Below, in pieces: positions 9,071 through 18,761 of a stretch of DNA of 64,000 nt. This DNA comes from Hyphomonas sediminis (GTDB taxonomy: Bacteria > Pseudomonadota > Alphaproteobacteria > Caulobacterales > Hyphomonadaceae), in the NCBI RefSeq assembly GCF_019679475.1, contig NZ_JAIEZP010000001.1, forward strand, positions 248,001 to 312,000, written 5' to 3'. How positions within the stretch are numbered: position 1 is the first letter of the stretch; the number at the start of each line of letters is the position of its first letter. The notes below the pieces were generated by a model that saw only the letters and a program-made list of their open reading frames with translations, searched no databases and was not told where the DNA came from. The position numbers were made by a program, and so were the translations under genes.

Positions 9071-9640
9071 TTATAGCGCTGCCTCGACAGCGGTCACCTC
9101 TGGCACATAGGTGCGCAGCATGTTCTCGATGCCCTGTTTCAGGGTCATGGTGGAGGACGGGCAGCCCGCGCAGGCGCCGCGCATGGAGAGGTGAACGATG
9201 CCGGTTTCCGGATCGAAGCGCTGGAAGGTGATGTCGCCGCCATCCTGAGCCACGGCAGGGCGCACGCGCGTCTCGATCAGCTCCTTGATCTCATTGACGA
9301 TTTCAGCTGTTTCGCCTTCATATTCAATGTCGTCTGACTGGCTGGCGGCACCTTCTTCCACGACCGGCAGGCCGGACATGTAATGGTCCATGATAGCGGC
9401 CAGAACCATCGGCTTCACATACCGCCAATCCTTGTCCTGCGCCTTGTTAATGCTGACGAAATCGCTGCCGAGGAAGACCCGGTCGACGCCTTCGACCTGA
9501 AACAGGGCGCGCGCCAGCAGGCTGATGCGGGCGCTGGCGGCATCGGGAAAGTCGAACGGCCCCTGATTGCCCGCAACCGGTTGTCCCGGAAGGAATTTTA
9601 TCGTGTCAGGGTTCGGGGTGGCTTCGGTCTGGATAAACAT
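9071..9640 (-). CDS. NfuA/NifU-like Fe-S cluster scaffold protein
   Basis: A 189-residue protein with an N-terminal Nfu-N (scaffold) domain, MFIQTEATPNPDTIKFLPG, and a C-terminal NifU domain carrying the cluster-binding CAGCPSSTMTLKQGIENML (the CxxC motif). This two-domain architecture is that of eukaryotic NFU1 and alphaproteobacterial NifU-like proteins, which deliver [4Fe-4S] clusters to client enzymes. It is a minus-strand gene with about 66 bases to the DUF2333-like gene upstream of it. Confidence 0.93.
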   Translation of the reverse strand: MFIQTEATPNPDTIKFLPGQPVAGNQGPFDFPDAASARISLLARALFQVEGVDRVFLGSDFVSINKAQDKDWRYVKPMVLAAIMDHYMSGLPVVEEGAASQSDDIEYEGETAEIVNEIKELIETRVRPAVAQDGGDITFQRFDPETGIVHLSMRGACAGCPSSTMTLKQGIENMLRTYVPEVTAVEAAL

Positions 9641-9706
9641 GGCGGGCCTTTATACGTCTGGCCCCTGACATGGCCCGCCGAGCCCTTCAGATCAAGGGAA
9701 GACAGA

Positions 9707-10822
9707 TCAGCGTTGTGCCGTCGCCAGTTCCGCATCCGCCTGCGCTACCGAGGTTTCCTCGATGATCTCATCCTCGGCGCCCGGCCCCATCAGGCTCGCC
9801 AGATGCCGGGACGCTTCCTCCGCTTCCAGCAGGAAATACGCCATGCTGGCCAGGTGGTTCGGCATCAGCATCGCCGAGTCCGACTGGTTGGACACGAAGA
9901 CCGGCTTCATTTCTGCCGCCCGCTCCCAGGCCGCATCGACCCGGTCAGCCGCCACGAGGATGGCCGTGTCAGAAAGGGTGTAGGCCTTGTCGCGGTTGGC
10001 GACGAACATTTCATGGGCCACATGCGCGCGCGCCTTGGCGCGGTAGAAGGCGGCGATGTCGTCCTTGCTGGCGGGCCAGCCGCCTTCCTGAACGGCGTTG
10101 ATCCGGTCTGACAGCGCAGCGCGGTCTTCAGCGGCCCAGCCGGCAAAGAGGGCCAACTCTTCGGGCATGATCTCTTCCGGCATCGGGCGCATGGCAAGGC
10201 CACGCGAGGCGCGGGTGTCGAACCGGTTCAGCGCCTCGGCAGCCGCCGTGAGGCGCGGACGCATGGATTCGCCGGGGACTTCCGTCAGCAGGCGGGCAGC
10301 CGCCGCGAGGTCATTATCCGGCGCGCCTTCCCAGGGAGAGAGTTCGGAAATCAGTTTCACATGCTGGGACAGAGCGTCCGCCGTGCCCGCCTGCCAGGCC
10401 GGCAGCGCGGTGAGGCGCGCCTGCGGATGCCAGACCGGGCGGTTGGCCGCCCAACCAGCGCCTTCCAACTCGCGGGCGATCTTGTGGATGGCCACCGCGA
10501 TGCCCGGCACAGCCCAGCTCTGCTCGGTAGGGATAAAGACCGGCTTATCGTTGATATGGCTGGTGATGACCATGGCCGCGGGATAGAGGCCGACCAGGGC
10601 CACGACCGCGCCAATCTTCAGCGTCCGCTTCAGCGTGCGCCAACCCTTCTGGAAACCCACCATGATCGGGCTCGGCTCGGCATAGTCCAATGAAATGAAG
10701 TGAGCCGGCTCGACCGCGGCGGGCACATGCTCCTGCTCCTCATACGCCCTTGGGAGTTTCGCTGCCGCTGCTGCCGCCATGCCTTTACGCCGCTTCTTCT
10801 TGGGTGCTTTGGATCTATCCAT
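9707..10822 (-). CDS. Membrane-anchored protein resembling the DUF2333 family
   Basis: A 371-residue protein with a basic, lysine-rich N-terminus (PKKKRRKG), one membrane segment near residues 69-87 (TLKIGAVVALVGLYPAAMVI) and a large soluble, probably periplasmic, helical domain containing PVWHPQARLTALPAWQAG and WPASKDDIAAFYRAKARAH. The shape and these stretches resemble DUF2333, whose function is unknown; this assignment is from memory of the family, not from a search. The acidic tail is rich in Ala and Glu. A CtrA-type box sits 22-37 bases upstream of the start codon, which suggests cell-cycle control. Confidence 0.65.
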   Translation of the reverse strand: MDRSKAPKKKRRKGMAAAAAAKLPRAYEEQEHVPAAVEPAHFISLDYAEPSPIMVGFQKGWRTLKRTLKIGAVVALVGLYPAAMVITSHINDKPVFIPTEQSWAVPGIAVAIHKIARELEGAGWAANRPVWHPQARLTALPAWQAGTADALSQHVKLISELSPWEGAPDNDLAAAARLLTEVPGESMRPRLTAAAEALNRFDTRASRGLAMRPMPEEIMPEELALFAGWAAEDRAALSDRINAVQEGGWPASKDDIAAFYRAKARAHVAHEMFVANRDKAYTLSDTAILVAADRVDAAWERAAEMKPVFVSNQSDSAMLMPNHLASMAYFLLEAEEASRHLASLMGPGAEDEIIEETSVAQADAELATAQR

Positions 10823-10843
10823 CCTGCATCCGTTATGAGGCTC

Positions 10844-10859
10844 TTAAGCGGTTATTAAC
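10844..10859. promoter_or_regulatory. CtrA box (TTAA-N7-TTAAC) upstream of the DUF2333-like gene
   Basis: TTAAGCGGTTATTAAC is an exact match to TTAA-N7-TTAA with the extra C of the CtrA consensus on the plus strand. It is 22 bases upstream of the minus-strand start codon at 10822. The short distance fits repression or a nearly leaderless transcript better than classic activation from the -35 position. The cckA gene at 27880-30480 shows that the organism has the CckA-CtrA pathway. Confidence 0.55.
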
Positions 10860-10917
10860 AGGCGGTTTGTGCATGAAATTTCAGCAAGCCAGAGGTTGTG
10901 GTAAATTACGGCAGAAT

Positions 10918-11373
10918 TCACTCGCCGGCTGGCACAATTTCAGCGGTTGCAAGCACATCCTGCTCTTTTCCTTCGGCTACTTTGAACGTCAGCACGATGT
11001 TAACCGTATCACCGACCTGGGGCGGCTTCTTCACTCCGTAGAGCATGAGATGATTCCCTCCCCTGTCGAGCGAAAGTGGTGCGTCCGCGGTGACCTCAAA
11101 CTCATCGACCCTCCGCATCCGCATTATGCCGTCCTCATCTGACAGCGTATGCAGTTCGACGCGCGTGGCGATGGGCGTTGAGGCCTTGATCAGCCTGCGC
11201 GGTTCGCCCTTCAGGGAGATGTGCATTCCGGCGATTGCGTCAGTGCGCCCTTCGGCCGGTTGCGAGATATAGGCGTCGCGCACCTCGATCATCGCCGTGC
11301 CAGCAGGGATGTCGCCGCCAACATTGCAGGCAGCCATCATCAGCAACAGGCAGGCAGATAAAATAACGCGCAT
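10918..11373 (-). CDS. PCu(A)C copper chaperone lipoprotein
   Basis: The start at MRVILSACLLLMMAAC gives 151 residues with a lipobox (MAAC). The copper-binding pattern of the PCu(A)C (DUF461) family is visible: His in VELHTLSDEDGIMRMRRV with following methionines, then HLM (HxM) in GGNHLMLYGVK. These periplasmic chaperones carry Cu(I) to the CuA centre of cytochrome oxidase. It follows trpS on the same strand with a 79-base gap and no visible terminator. Confidence 0.88.
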   Translation of the reverse strand: MRVILSACLLLMMAACNVGGDIPAGTAMIEVRDAYISQPAEGRTDAIAGMHISLKGEPRRLIKASTPIATRVELHTLSDEDGIMRMRRVDEFEVTADAPLSLDRGGNHLMLYGVKKPPQVGDTVNIVLTFKVAEGKEQDVLATAEIVPAGE

Positions 11374-11452
11374 CGGCAAAGTCTCCGGATCCGCATTTTG
11401 TATAGGGTGATTTGGAGAGGGCCGGAACCTCAACTTCCGGCCTCACCTCGCC

Positions 11453-12490
11453 TTATCGACGCCAGAAGCCAACAATGCGGCGCACATCGTCCATGATCGG
11501 AGCAGCCACGGCATTTGCGCGGTCCGCGCCATCGGCGAGCACACGGTCCAGCCCGGCCTGATCGTCGAGGATCTCGCGATACTTCGCGGTGATCGGCGCG
11601 AGGTGATCGACGGTGACATCGGCGAGCGCCGGCTTGAACGCGCCAAAGCCCTTGCCTTCGAATTCGGCGAGGATGTCTGCCGCTGTACGGCCCGAAAGCG
11701 CCGCGAAGATGCCGACAAGGTTTTCGACCTCCGGACGGCCTGCCAGCTCTTCGACCGTACCCGGAATGACGCCGGCATCGGTGGTGGCTTTCTTGATCTT
11801 CTTGGCGATCGTATCGGCGTCATCGATCAGGTTGATGCGCGAGAGGTCCGAAGGATCGGACTTCGACATTTTCTTGGTGCCATCCTTGAGGCTCATGATC
11901 CGGGCGCCGGGGCCTTTGATCATCGGCTCGGGCAGCGGGAAGAAGCCGGGCACATCATAGTCGCGGTTGAAGCGGTCTGCGATATCGCGGCTCAGCTCAA
12001 GGTGCTGCTTCTGGTCTTCGCCGACGGGCACATGCGTCGCCTTGTAGACGAGAATGTCTGCCGCCTGCAGCACAGGATAGGTGAACAGGCCGACGGAGGC
12101 GCGCTCGGCATCCTTGCCTGCCTTGTCCTTGAACTGGGTCATCCGCTCGACCCAGCCCATGCGCGCGGTGCAGTTGAAGATCCAAGCAAGCTCGACATGC
12201 CCCAGCACAGAAGACTGGGCAAAGATGATCGACTTGGCAGGATCGACACCGGCAGCGATGAAGGCGGCGGCGATCTGGCGCGTTTGCGAGATCAGCGCGC
12301 CTTTTTCCACCGGCATGGTGATGGCGTGCAAATCGACGACGCTGAAGATGCAGTCATGGCCTTCGCGCTGCAGATCAGCAAACTTCTTGAGCGCCCCGAG
12401 ATAGTTCCCGAGGTGAAGATTGCCGGTCGGCTGGACGCCGGAGAAAACGCGTTTGGGGCCTGTATAGGCGGGGGCGGTCTGTTCAGTCAT
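11453..12490 (-). CDS. trpS: Tryptophanyl-tRNA synthetase
   Basis: A 345-residue class I synthetase. The HIGH-type motif is in [17 protein letters not shown] and the KMSKS loop is [19 protein letters not shown]. It charges tRNA-Trp. It is 25 bases downstream of murJ, as the third gene of the glnD-murJ-trpS block common in Caulobacterales and relatives. No leader peptide or attenuator is visible in front of it. Confidence 0.97.
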   Translation of the reverse strand: MTEQTAPAYTGPKRVFSGVQPTGNLHLGNYLGALKKFADLQREGHDCIFSVVDLHAITMPVEKGALISQTRQIAAAFIAAGVDPAKSIIFAQSSVLGHVELAWIFNCTARMGWVERMTQFKDKAGKDAERASVGLFTYPVLQAADILVYKATHVPVGEDQKQHLELSRDIADRFNRDYDVPGFFPLPEPMIKGPGARIMSLKDGTKKMSKSDPSDLSRINLIDDADTIAKKIKKATTDAGVIPGTVEELAGRPEVENLVGIFAALSGRTAADILAEFEGKGFGAFKPALADVTVDHLAPITAKYREILDDQAGLDRVLADGADRANAVAAPIMDDVRRIVGFWRR

Positions 12491-12515
12491 GGTGGGGCGC
12501 CTTTAGCGCGTTTGA

Positions 12516-14072
12516 TCAGCGCCGCAAAGCCTGCCGGATGTCGCTGATCCGGACCGCACCGGTCAGAAGCGCGGCGAAGGCATAGATAAAGCCCCCGGCA
12601 AAAACGATGGCCGCCGCCGAGAGCGCCTTGGAGCCGTAGAGCGCCGCCTCAATCGCCGGGAGTTGCCAGAGCATCACAAGGATCGCGGCCGTGAGGATCA
12701 GAGTGGCCAGCATGGCGCGGACAAGACCCGAAATGGCGCGCGGGCCGGGCGTGTACCAGCCCCGGCGGGCAAGCGTGAGGGCCAGGAGGCCAGCATTGAC
12801 CCAGGAGGCCGCGCTGGTGGCGATGGCGAGGCCCTTAAAGCCCTGACCGGTGGTCTGCTTCAGCCAGAAGAACAGCCCTGCCCCGAGCGCCGTGTTGATG
12901 ACCACCGAAACGAGGGCAAAGCGCATTGGCGTGCTGGTATCTTCCCGCGCGAAGAAAGGCGGGGCGAGCACCTTGATCAGCACAAAAGCAGGCACGCCCC
13001 AGGCGAAGTGAAACAGCGCGCCGCCCGCGGCCTGCGCGTCCGCAGCGGTAAACGCGCCGCGCGCGAAGAAGGCATCGATCAGGAACACCGGCGCGGCCAT
13101 GAGCGCGGCTGCCGCCGGAAGCGTGAGCGCCATGGCGAGGCCGAGCCCCTCATCCATCGTGCGGCTGCCGGCTTCTGCGTCCCCTGCCCGCGCAGCGCGG
13201 CTGAGCCTCGGAAGGATGGCAACGCCGACAGCAACGCCGACAAGCCCGAGCGGCAGTTGGTAAAGCCGGTCAGCCGCGTAGAGCCAGCTTTTGGCGGAGA
13301 CTTCGAAGCTCGCAAGTGACTGGCTGACGATGATGTTGATCTGCGTGCCCGAGGCCGCAATCGTTCCGGGCACGGCGAGCAGCAGCACCTTCCTGACAGC
13401 GGGCGTGAAGCGGGGCCAGCCGATGAGGCCGAGCCGAACCTTCTGGCGGCTGACACCCCACCACAGCAGCGCGCATTGCAGGAAACCGGCGATGCAAAAG
13501 GCGATGGCCGCATATTCGGCCGTGATCGCCGGCGTCGTGCCGAGGAGGCCCGCCGGAATGAGGCAGAGATTGAGCACAGTCGGCGCGCCCGCCGACAGAA
13601 TGAACCGTTCGGCCGAGTTCAACACGCCGGAAAGAAGCGCGCCGATGGCCATGAAGGTGAGATAGGGCATGGTGATGCGCGTGAGCAGTACAGCGAGGCC
13701 GTAATGCTCCGGATCGTCCGCCTGCCCGCCATGAATGAGGAGCAGCACCCAGGGCATAAAAATTTGCGCAAGGATGGTGAGCGCTGCCGTCATGGCGAAA
13801 AGGACGCGCAACGCTTCTTCGGCAACCTTCTGCGCCGCTTCAGGCCCCTCTGCCTCCAGCGTGCGGGCATAGGAGGGCACGAAGGCCGAGGCGAAGGCAC
13901 CTTCAGCAAAGATGCGCCGGAAAAGGTTCGGGAATTGCTGGGCTGTGGCCCAGGCGTCGCCCACGGGGCCAGCGCCGATCTTCGCCGCCAGGATCACATC
14001 CCGGATGAGGCCGAGGATACGGCTTGCCATGGTCAGAGAGGCCTGGACGGCAGTGTTTCTGGCGAGGCTCAT
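12516..14072 (-). CDS. murJ: Lipid II flippase MurJ (MviN)
   Basis: A 518-residue polytopic membrane protein beginning MSLARNTAVQASLTMASRIL. RIFAEGAFASAFVPSYART and VPGTIAASGTQINIIVSQSL are MurJ hallmarks, and about 14 hydrophobic segments follow one another. MurJ moves lipid II across the inner membrane for peptidoglycan synthesis. The gene lies 22 bases after glnD. Confidence 0.95.
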   Translation of the reverse strand: MSLARNTAVQASLTMASRILGLIRDVILAAKIGAGPVGDAWATAQQFPNLFRRIFAEGAFASAFVPSYARTLEAEGPEAAQKVAEEALRVLFAMTAALTILAQIFMPWVLLLIHGGQADDPEHYGLAVLLTRITMPYLTFMAIGALLSGVLNSAERFILSAGAPTVLNLCLIPAGLLGTTPAITAEYAAIAFCIAGFLQCALLWWGVSRQKVRLGLIGWPRFTPAVRKVLLLAVPGTIAASGTQINIIVSQSLASFEVSAKSWLYAADRLYQLPLGLVGVAVGVAILPRLSRAARAGDAEAGSRTMDEGLGLAMALTLPAAAALMAAPVFLIDAFFARGAFTAADAQAAGGALFHFAWGVPAFVLIKVLAPPFFAREDTSTPMRFALVSVVINTALGAGLFFWLKQTTGQGFKGLAIATSAASWVNAGLLALTLARRGWYTPGPRAISGLVRAMLATLILTAAILVMLWQLPAIEAALYGSKALSAAAIVFAGGFIYAFAALLTGAVRISDIRQALRR

Positions 14073-14094
14073 GTATTCCCCGGTTACGCTGGTG

Positions 14095-16938
14095 TCAGAA
14101 ACTGTCTACGGCGCGCGAGCGTTTCAGCTTGCGGGCCGGGGTGTGCGGTGCTTCGGGTTCTTCGCGTGAAAGTACGGCAAGAAGACGTTCACGGAGCGCC
14201 TCTTTGCGGGCTTTCGAAATCGGCGCAGCCCCTTCTTCCGGCTTCACATAGAAGGCATCGAACACACGCTCCCCATAGGAACCAACATGCGCTGAATGGA
14301 TCGAGAGCTTCATGTCGGCCAGCACTTCGGCCACTTCATGCAGAAGGCCCGGTCGGTCGCGCGCGGCGACATCGATCACCGTATGCTCGGCGGATACTTC
14401 CTCTTGGATCTGAACCGAGGGCTGAACGAGGAAAGCAGCCTCGCGGCGACCAGCACGCGACTTCACGGCGCCCGATGCAACCTTGCCATTGAGCGCAGAC
14501 AGGATCGCCTGCTCCAGCTTGGCAAGGCGCGGCGCGTCGCCTTCGCCGAAAGGAAGACCGCGGGCATCCTGCAGCATGAACACGTCAACGATACGGCCGC
14601 CTTTGGAAGTGAACACCTGCGCAGCGACGATGTTTGCCCCCAGACGGGCCAGCGTGCCGGCAAGATCGGCAAACAGGCCGGTGCGGTCTTTGCCGGAAAC
14701 AAGCAGCGCCACCGCGCCGCCTTCCGGCGCCATGCGCGAGGTGACCACATCGCCGCCCTTGGCGAGAGCTGCGGCATGCCAGGCGATGTCATCCGGATCA
14801 AACCCGGTCCAGTACGCCGTTTCGAGCTCCAGCAACAGCGCCGGCACCGCGCCAATGCGCTCGACCAGCGCTTCGCGGCGCTTTTCCGCGCGGCGTTCAA
14901 GCTCGGACTGGACGGCGGACTCGTCCGTTCGCCCACCGCGCAAAGCGGCAGCCGTGTTGTGGTAAAGGTCTGCCAGGAGCTGCCCTTTCCAGGCATTCCA
15001 AACAGCGGGACCGACCGCCTTGATATCAGCCACAGTAAGGATGAAGAGCAGCCGCAGCCGCTCCAGAGAGCCAACAAGGCGCGAGAAGGTGGCGACTGTG
15101 CGCGGGTCGGAAATATCCCGCTTCTGCGCGGTTTCGCTCATCTCCAGATGGTGACCGACCAGCCAGACGACGAGGTCTGTCTCCTCATCCGGAATGCCAA
15201 GACGCTCGCATGCCTTGCGCGCTGTGAGCATACCCGCTTCCTGCTGGTCGCCTTTACCCTTGCCCGTGTCATGCAGGAGCATGGCGAGGTAAAGCGCGCG
15301 CCGGTTCTCTATTTGCTCGAAGAGTTCGGTGGCCAGCGGGGCCGTGTTGCCACGCCCGTGCTCCAGATCGGCGATCGCTTCAACCGCGCGCAACGTATGC
15401 TCATCGACCGTATAGTGATGATACATGTTGAACTGCGTCTGCGCGACGATGGCGCCAAACTCCGGAATGGCACGGCCGAGCACTCCAGCCTCGTTCATGC
15501 GCCGAAGGACTGGCCCCGGATCCTTGCCGCCAAGGATCGCATCAAGAATAAGTTCCCGTGCGTCGGGAGTCTCGCGCACGGACTCGCTTAGCCCGCGGAG
15601 GTTTCGCGTCAGCGCCGTGAGGGCGGCAGGGTGAATGTCTTTCTGCTCGCGCCGCGCAATCGTGAAGAGACGGATCATATTCAGCGGATCGTTTGCCATG
15701 ACCACATCTTCGACGATGTTGATCCGGCCCGCCTCAATCAGGAAGCCCGGCTCCGGCATCGGCTGGGGTGGCTTGACTGGCAGGAAACGGCGGAATCCTT
15801 CCGGCTTCTTCTTATGATCAGCTTCAAGCTTGGCGGCGAGGATACGGGTGAGCCCGCCGACATCCTTGGCGATGAGGAAGTAGCGTTTCATGAAACGCTC
15901 CACCCCTTGCTGCCCCTGCCTGTCGCGGTAACCCATGCGCGCGGCGATTTCAGGCTGCAGGTCGAAACTCAGGCGGTCCTCGGCGCGCCCGGTGACAAAG
16001 TGCATATGGCAGCGCACCGTCCACAAGAACCGCGCGGCCCGGATAAAGACGGCATATTCATGGTCCGTGAACGGACCTGCCCGCATGACATCTTCAAGTG
16101 TGCGGCCACCATACATATGCTTGACGATCCAGTAGAGCGTCTGCAGGTCTCGCAGGCCGCCTTTACCATCCTTCACGTTCGGCTCGACGACATAGCGCGC
16201 GTCGCCCATTCGAGCGTGGCGATTGTCGCGCTCTTCCAGCTTGTCCGCAATGAACTGGGCGTCCTTGTTGCGGATGGCGTCCTTCTGGTAGAGCGCCATC
16301 ATATCGTCGGCGAGGGCTTCATCCCCGCAAATGAAACGCGCGTCCAGCAGGCTCGTCTTGATTGTCACGTCTTCAGCGGCCAGCTTCACGCAATCAAGCG
16401 GTGTACGGAAGGCGTTACCCACTTTAAGCCCCATGTCCCATAGGGCGTAGAGCATGTATTCGATTACGCTCTCTGTATGCGGGCTGGCCTTGTAGGCGCG
16501 CAGGAACAAAAGGTCCGTATCCGAGGATGGCGCCATCACGCCGCGACCGTATCCGCCGGTCGCCAGGATCGCGAGGCGCTCAGCTTCGGTGGGGTTGGAA
16601 GCGCGGTGAACGTGGGTGACCGTGAAGTCGTAAAGGGCGTGGATCACTTCATCCTGCACAGCGGCCAGGAGACGAGCGGTATCGAGGCCATCGGCCCCCT
16701 GCTGGAGCCGCTCCTGAGCAATCAGGCGGCCGCGAAACATGGCGCCGTGCAGCAGGTTCAGTGCCGACTTCCGGGCCGCCGCGTCACTGCCGATATTGTC
16801 GAGCGCTGCGGCGGTAAGCTTCACCCTCAGCGCGCGGCCATCAATGATATCGGCTATGCGCCATTTACCGGGACGGCGGGAGGCGGGTGCACGGCCGGCA
16901 GAAAGCTGGGTCGGGGGAGATTTTGTCGGAGGCGTCAT
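14095..16938 (-). CDS. glnD: Bifunctional PII uridylyltransferase/uridylyl-removing enzyme GlnD
   Basis: A 947-residue protein with the full domain set. The nucleotidyltransferase core shows ILATGGYGRGVMAPSSDTDLLFL near residues 125-147. An HD domain follows with YHHYTVDEHTLRAVEAIADLE and MLLHDTGKGKGDQ. Two C-terminal ACT domains begin near DRTGLFADLAGTLARLG and DRPGLLHEVAEVLADMK. GlnD senses glutamine and modifies PII proteins to set nitrogen assimilation. It is the first gene of the glnD-murJ-trpS run. Confidence 0.97.
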   Translation of the reverse strand: MTPPTKSPPTQLSAGRAPASRRPGKWRIADIIDGRALRVKLTAAALDNIGSDAAARKSALNLLHGAMFRGRLIAQERLQQGADGLDTARLLAAVQDEVIHALYDFTVTHVHRASNPTEAERLAILATGGYGRGVMAPSSDTDLLFLRAYKASPHTESVIEYMLYALWDMGLKVGNAFRTPLDCVKLAAEDVTIKTSLLDARFICGDEALADDMMALYQKDAIRNKDAQFIADKLEERDNRHARMGDARYVVEPNVKDGKGGLRDLQTLYWIVKHMYGGRTLEDVMRAGPFTDHEYAVFIRAARFLWTVRCHMHFVTGRAEDRLSFDLQPEIAARMGYRDRQGQQGVERFMKRYFLIAKDVGGLTRILAAKLEADHKKKPEGFRRFLPVKPPQPMPEPGFLIEAGRINIVEDVVMANDPLNMIRLFTIARREQKDIHPAALTALTRNLRGLSESVRETPDARELILDAILGGKDPGPVLRRMNEAGVLGRAIPEFGAIVAQTQFNMYHHYTVDEHTLRAVEAIADLEHGRGNTAPLATELFEQIENRRALYLAMLLHDTGKGKGDQQEAGMLTARKACERLGIPDEETDLVVWLVGHHLEMSETAQKRDISDPRTVATFSRLVGSLERLRLLFILTVADIKAVGPAVWNAWKGQLLADLYHNTAAALRGGRTDESAVQSELERRAEKRREALVERIGAVPALLLELETAYWTGFDPDDIAWHAAALAKGGDVVTSRMAPEGGAVALLVSGKDRTGLFADLAGTLARLGANIVAAQVFTSKGGRIVDVFMLQDARGLPFGEGDAPRLAKLEQAILSALNGKVASGAVKSRAGRREAAFLVQPSVQIQEEVSAEHTVIDVAARDRPGLLHEVAEVLADMKLSIHSAHVGSYGERVFDAFYVKPEEGAAPISKARKEALRERLLAVLSREEPEAPHTPARKLKRSRAVDSF

Positions 16939-16973
16939 CGGTGCCTTACATAGCAGGTTTCCATCGCCAGCCG

Positions 16974-17444
16974 CTATGCACCCTTTTCCGCGATGACGGG
17001 AAGAATGCGCGACTTCTTGACCACGCCATAAGCAAAACTGGTTTCAATTGAGGCAATGCCGGGCAATTTCTGGATTGTCTGGCGCACAAGCTGTTCGTAA
17101 TCATCGAGGCTGCGGGCGACGACGCGCAGCTCATAATCAGCCCCGCCGGTCATCAGGTAACAGTCGAGAACTGCGTCGGTTTCGGCGATTTTCTGCTCAA
17201 ATGCGCGCACCGTATCCTGCGCGTGATTGGCGAGGCGAATGCGCACGAAGCAGGTGATCGGAAAACCGCAGGCCTTCTGATCCACCAGCGCCGAATAGCC
17301 CCGGATGATACCGGCAGCTTCGAGATTCTTCACCCGGCGCAGACAGGGAGACGGCGACAGTCCCACCTCCTCGGCCAGCTCCAGATTGGTCAAGCGGCCA
17401 TCGCGCTGGAGCGCCCTGACAATCCTGGCATCGATAGCATCCAT
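16974..17444 (-). CDS. Lrp/AsnC family transcriptional regulator
   Basis: The start at MDAIDARIVRALQRDGRL, preceded by GGGGG, gives 156 residues, the usual size. The helix-turn-helix is TNLELAEEVGLSPSPCLRRVKNLEAAG, and the RAM (ligand-binding) domain includes DYELRVVARSLDDYEQLVR and SFAYGVVKKSRILPV. It is transcribed away from the methionine gamma-lyase gene with 111 bases between the starts, the usual layout of a local regulator and its target. Methionine or another amino acid is a likely effector. Confidence 0.93.
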   Translation of the reverse strand: MDAIDARIVRALQRDGRLTNLELAEEVGLSPSPCLRRVKNLEAAGIIRGYSALVDQKACGFPITCFVRIRLANHAQDTVRAFEQKIAETDAVLDCYLMTGGADYELRVVARSLDDYEQLVRQTIQKLPGIASIETSFAYGVVKKSRILPVIAEKGA

Positions 17445-17454
17445 ATCAACCCCC

Positions 17455-17503
17455 ATTGGTACATTATGCCAATTATGGAGCATCAACTGAATGATTATGG
17501 CAA
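17455..17503. promoter_or_regulatory. Candidate Lrp-type operator in the regulator/MGL divergent promoter
   Basis: ATTGG (17455-17459) and CCAAT (17469-17473) form an inverted repeat. The 10-mer ATTATGCCAA (17463-17472) recurs as ATTATGGCAA at 17494-17503, offset by 31 bases or about three helical turns. The region is AT-rich compared with its surroundings. Phased, weakly conserved sites are normal for Lrp-family octamers; that they are bound by this regulator is inference. Confidence 0.5.
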
Positions 17504-17555
17504 GTATTTCCGCCGCACTTCTGTTAAAATGCGTAGAAACTCAGGAGGATCTGCC

Positions 17556-18758
17556 ATGGCTTTCGACGATTCCCGCCCGCTCGGCCCCGCAACGCGCGCC
17601 ATCCATCACGGATATGACCCGGCAGACCATGAATTCGCGCTGACCCCGCCGCTGCACCTGACATCGACCTTCGCCTTTCCGGACGCGCAGACTGGCGGCG
17701 CCCTGTTTGCAGGGGAAGCCGAAGGACACATCTATTCGCGCATTTCAAACCCGACCGTTGCCCTTCTGGAAGCCCGCATTGCCAATCTGGAAGGGGCCGA
17801 GGCCGGTCTCGCCACGGCCTCCGGCATGGGTGCGATTTCCTCGCTGATGTGGACGCTGCTGAAGCCAGGCGACGAGATCATCACCGACAAGACGCTCTAT
17901 GGCTGCACCTTTGCCTTCATGCGGGACGGGCTCGCCCGGTTTGGCATCAAGATCACGCATGTGGACCTTCGATCGCCGGAGAACCTCGCCGCCGCAATCA
18001 GCGAGAAGACGCGCGTCGTTTACTTCGAGACCCCAGCCAATCCCAACATGCGCCTAGTCGACATTCGCGAGGCCGCGCGCATTGCCCATGGCGCGGGCGC
18101 GCTGGTTGTAGTCGACAACACATACGCCTCTCCCCTACTGACCCGGCCGATCGAGCTCGGCGCGGATTTCGTCGTCCACTCGGCCACCAAATATCTGGGC
18201 GGGCATGGCGACCTGGTGGCCGGCATGGTGCTTGGCCGCGCAGACGCCATCAGGGAAGTGCGGATGATCGGCGTGAAGGACATGACGGGCTCGGTCATGT
18301 CGCCCTTCAACGCGATGCTGGTGATGCGGGGCCTGAAGACGCTGCAACTGCGCATGGCGCGCCATTGCGAGAGCGGCCTCAGGGTTGCCCGCTGGCTGGA
18401 AGCGCAGCCGGGCGTCGCGACGGTTTACTATCCCGGTCTTGAAAGCCACCCGCAGCATGACCTCGCCAAGCGGCAGATGCCAGGCTTTGGCGGTATGATC
18501 GCGCTGGAACTCAAAGGCGGCTATGAAGCCGGCATCGCCATGATGAACCGCCTGCGGATGATCCGCCGCGCCGTCAGCCTGGGCGACGCCGAAACGCTGA
18601 TCCAGCATCCGGCCAGCATGACCCACTCGACCTATTCCCGCGAGGAGCGGATCGAGCACGGCATCAGCGACGGGCTCGTACGCCTTTCGGTCGGGCTGGA
18701 GGATGTGGAGGACATCCTCGCCGACCTGGCCGACGCACTCGGCACCAACGAAAGCTGA
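17556..18758 (+). CDS. Methionine gamma-lyase (PLP-dependent)
   Basis: The ATG at 17556 has AGGAGG eight bases before it and gives 400 residues. It belongs to the Cys/Met metabolism PLP family: VVDNTYASPLLTRPIELGAD and the PLP lysine in VVHSATKYLGGHGD are present. Cys117 in DKTLYGCTFAF corresponds to the cysteine that marks methionine gamma-lyases (Cys116 of the Pseudomonas enzyme) rather than cystathionine synthases or lyases. The reaction yields methanethiol, 2-oxobutyrate and ammonia. The divergent Lrp-type gene probably controls it. Confidence 0.9.
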   Translation: MAFDDSRPLGPATRAIHHGYDPADHEFALTPPLHLTSTFAFPDAQTGGALFAGEAEGHIYSRISNPTVALLEARIANLEGAEAGLATASGMGAISSLMWTLLKPGDEIITDKTLYGCTFAFMRDGLARFGIKITHVDLRSPENLAAAISEKTRVVYFETPANPNMRLVDIREAARIAHGAGALVVVDNTYASPLLTRPIELGADFVVHSATKYLGGHGDLVAGMVLGRADAIREVRMIGVKDMTGSVMSPFNAMLVMRGLKTLQLRMARHCESGLRVARWLEAQPGVATVYYPGLESHPQHDLAKRQMPGFGGMIALELKGGYEAGIAMMNRLRMIRRAVSLGDAETLIQHPASMTHSTYSREERIEHGISDGLVRLSVGLEDVEDILADLADALGTNES

Positions 18759-18761
18759 GCG

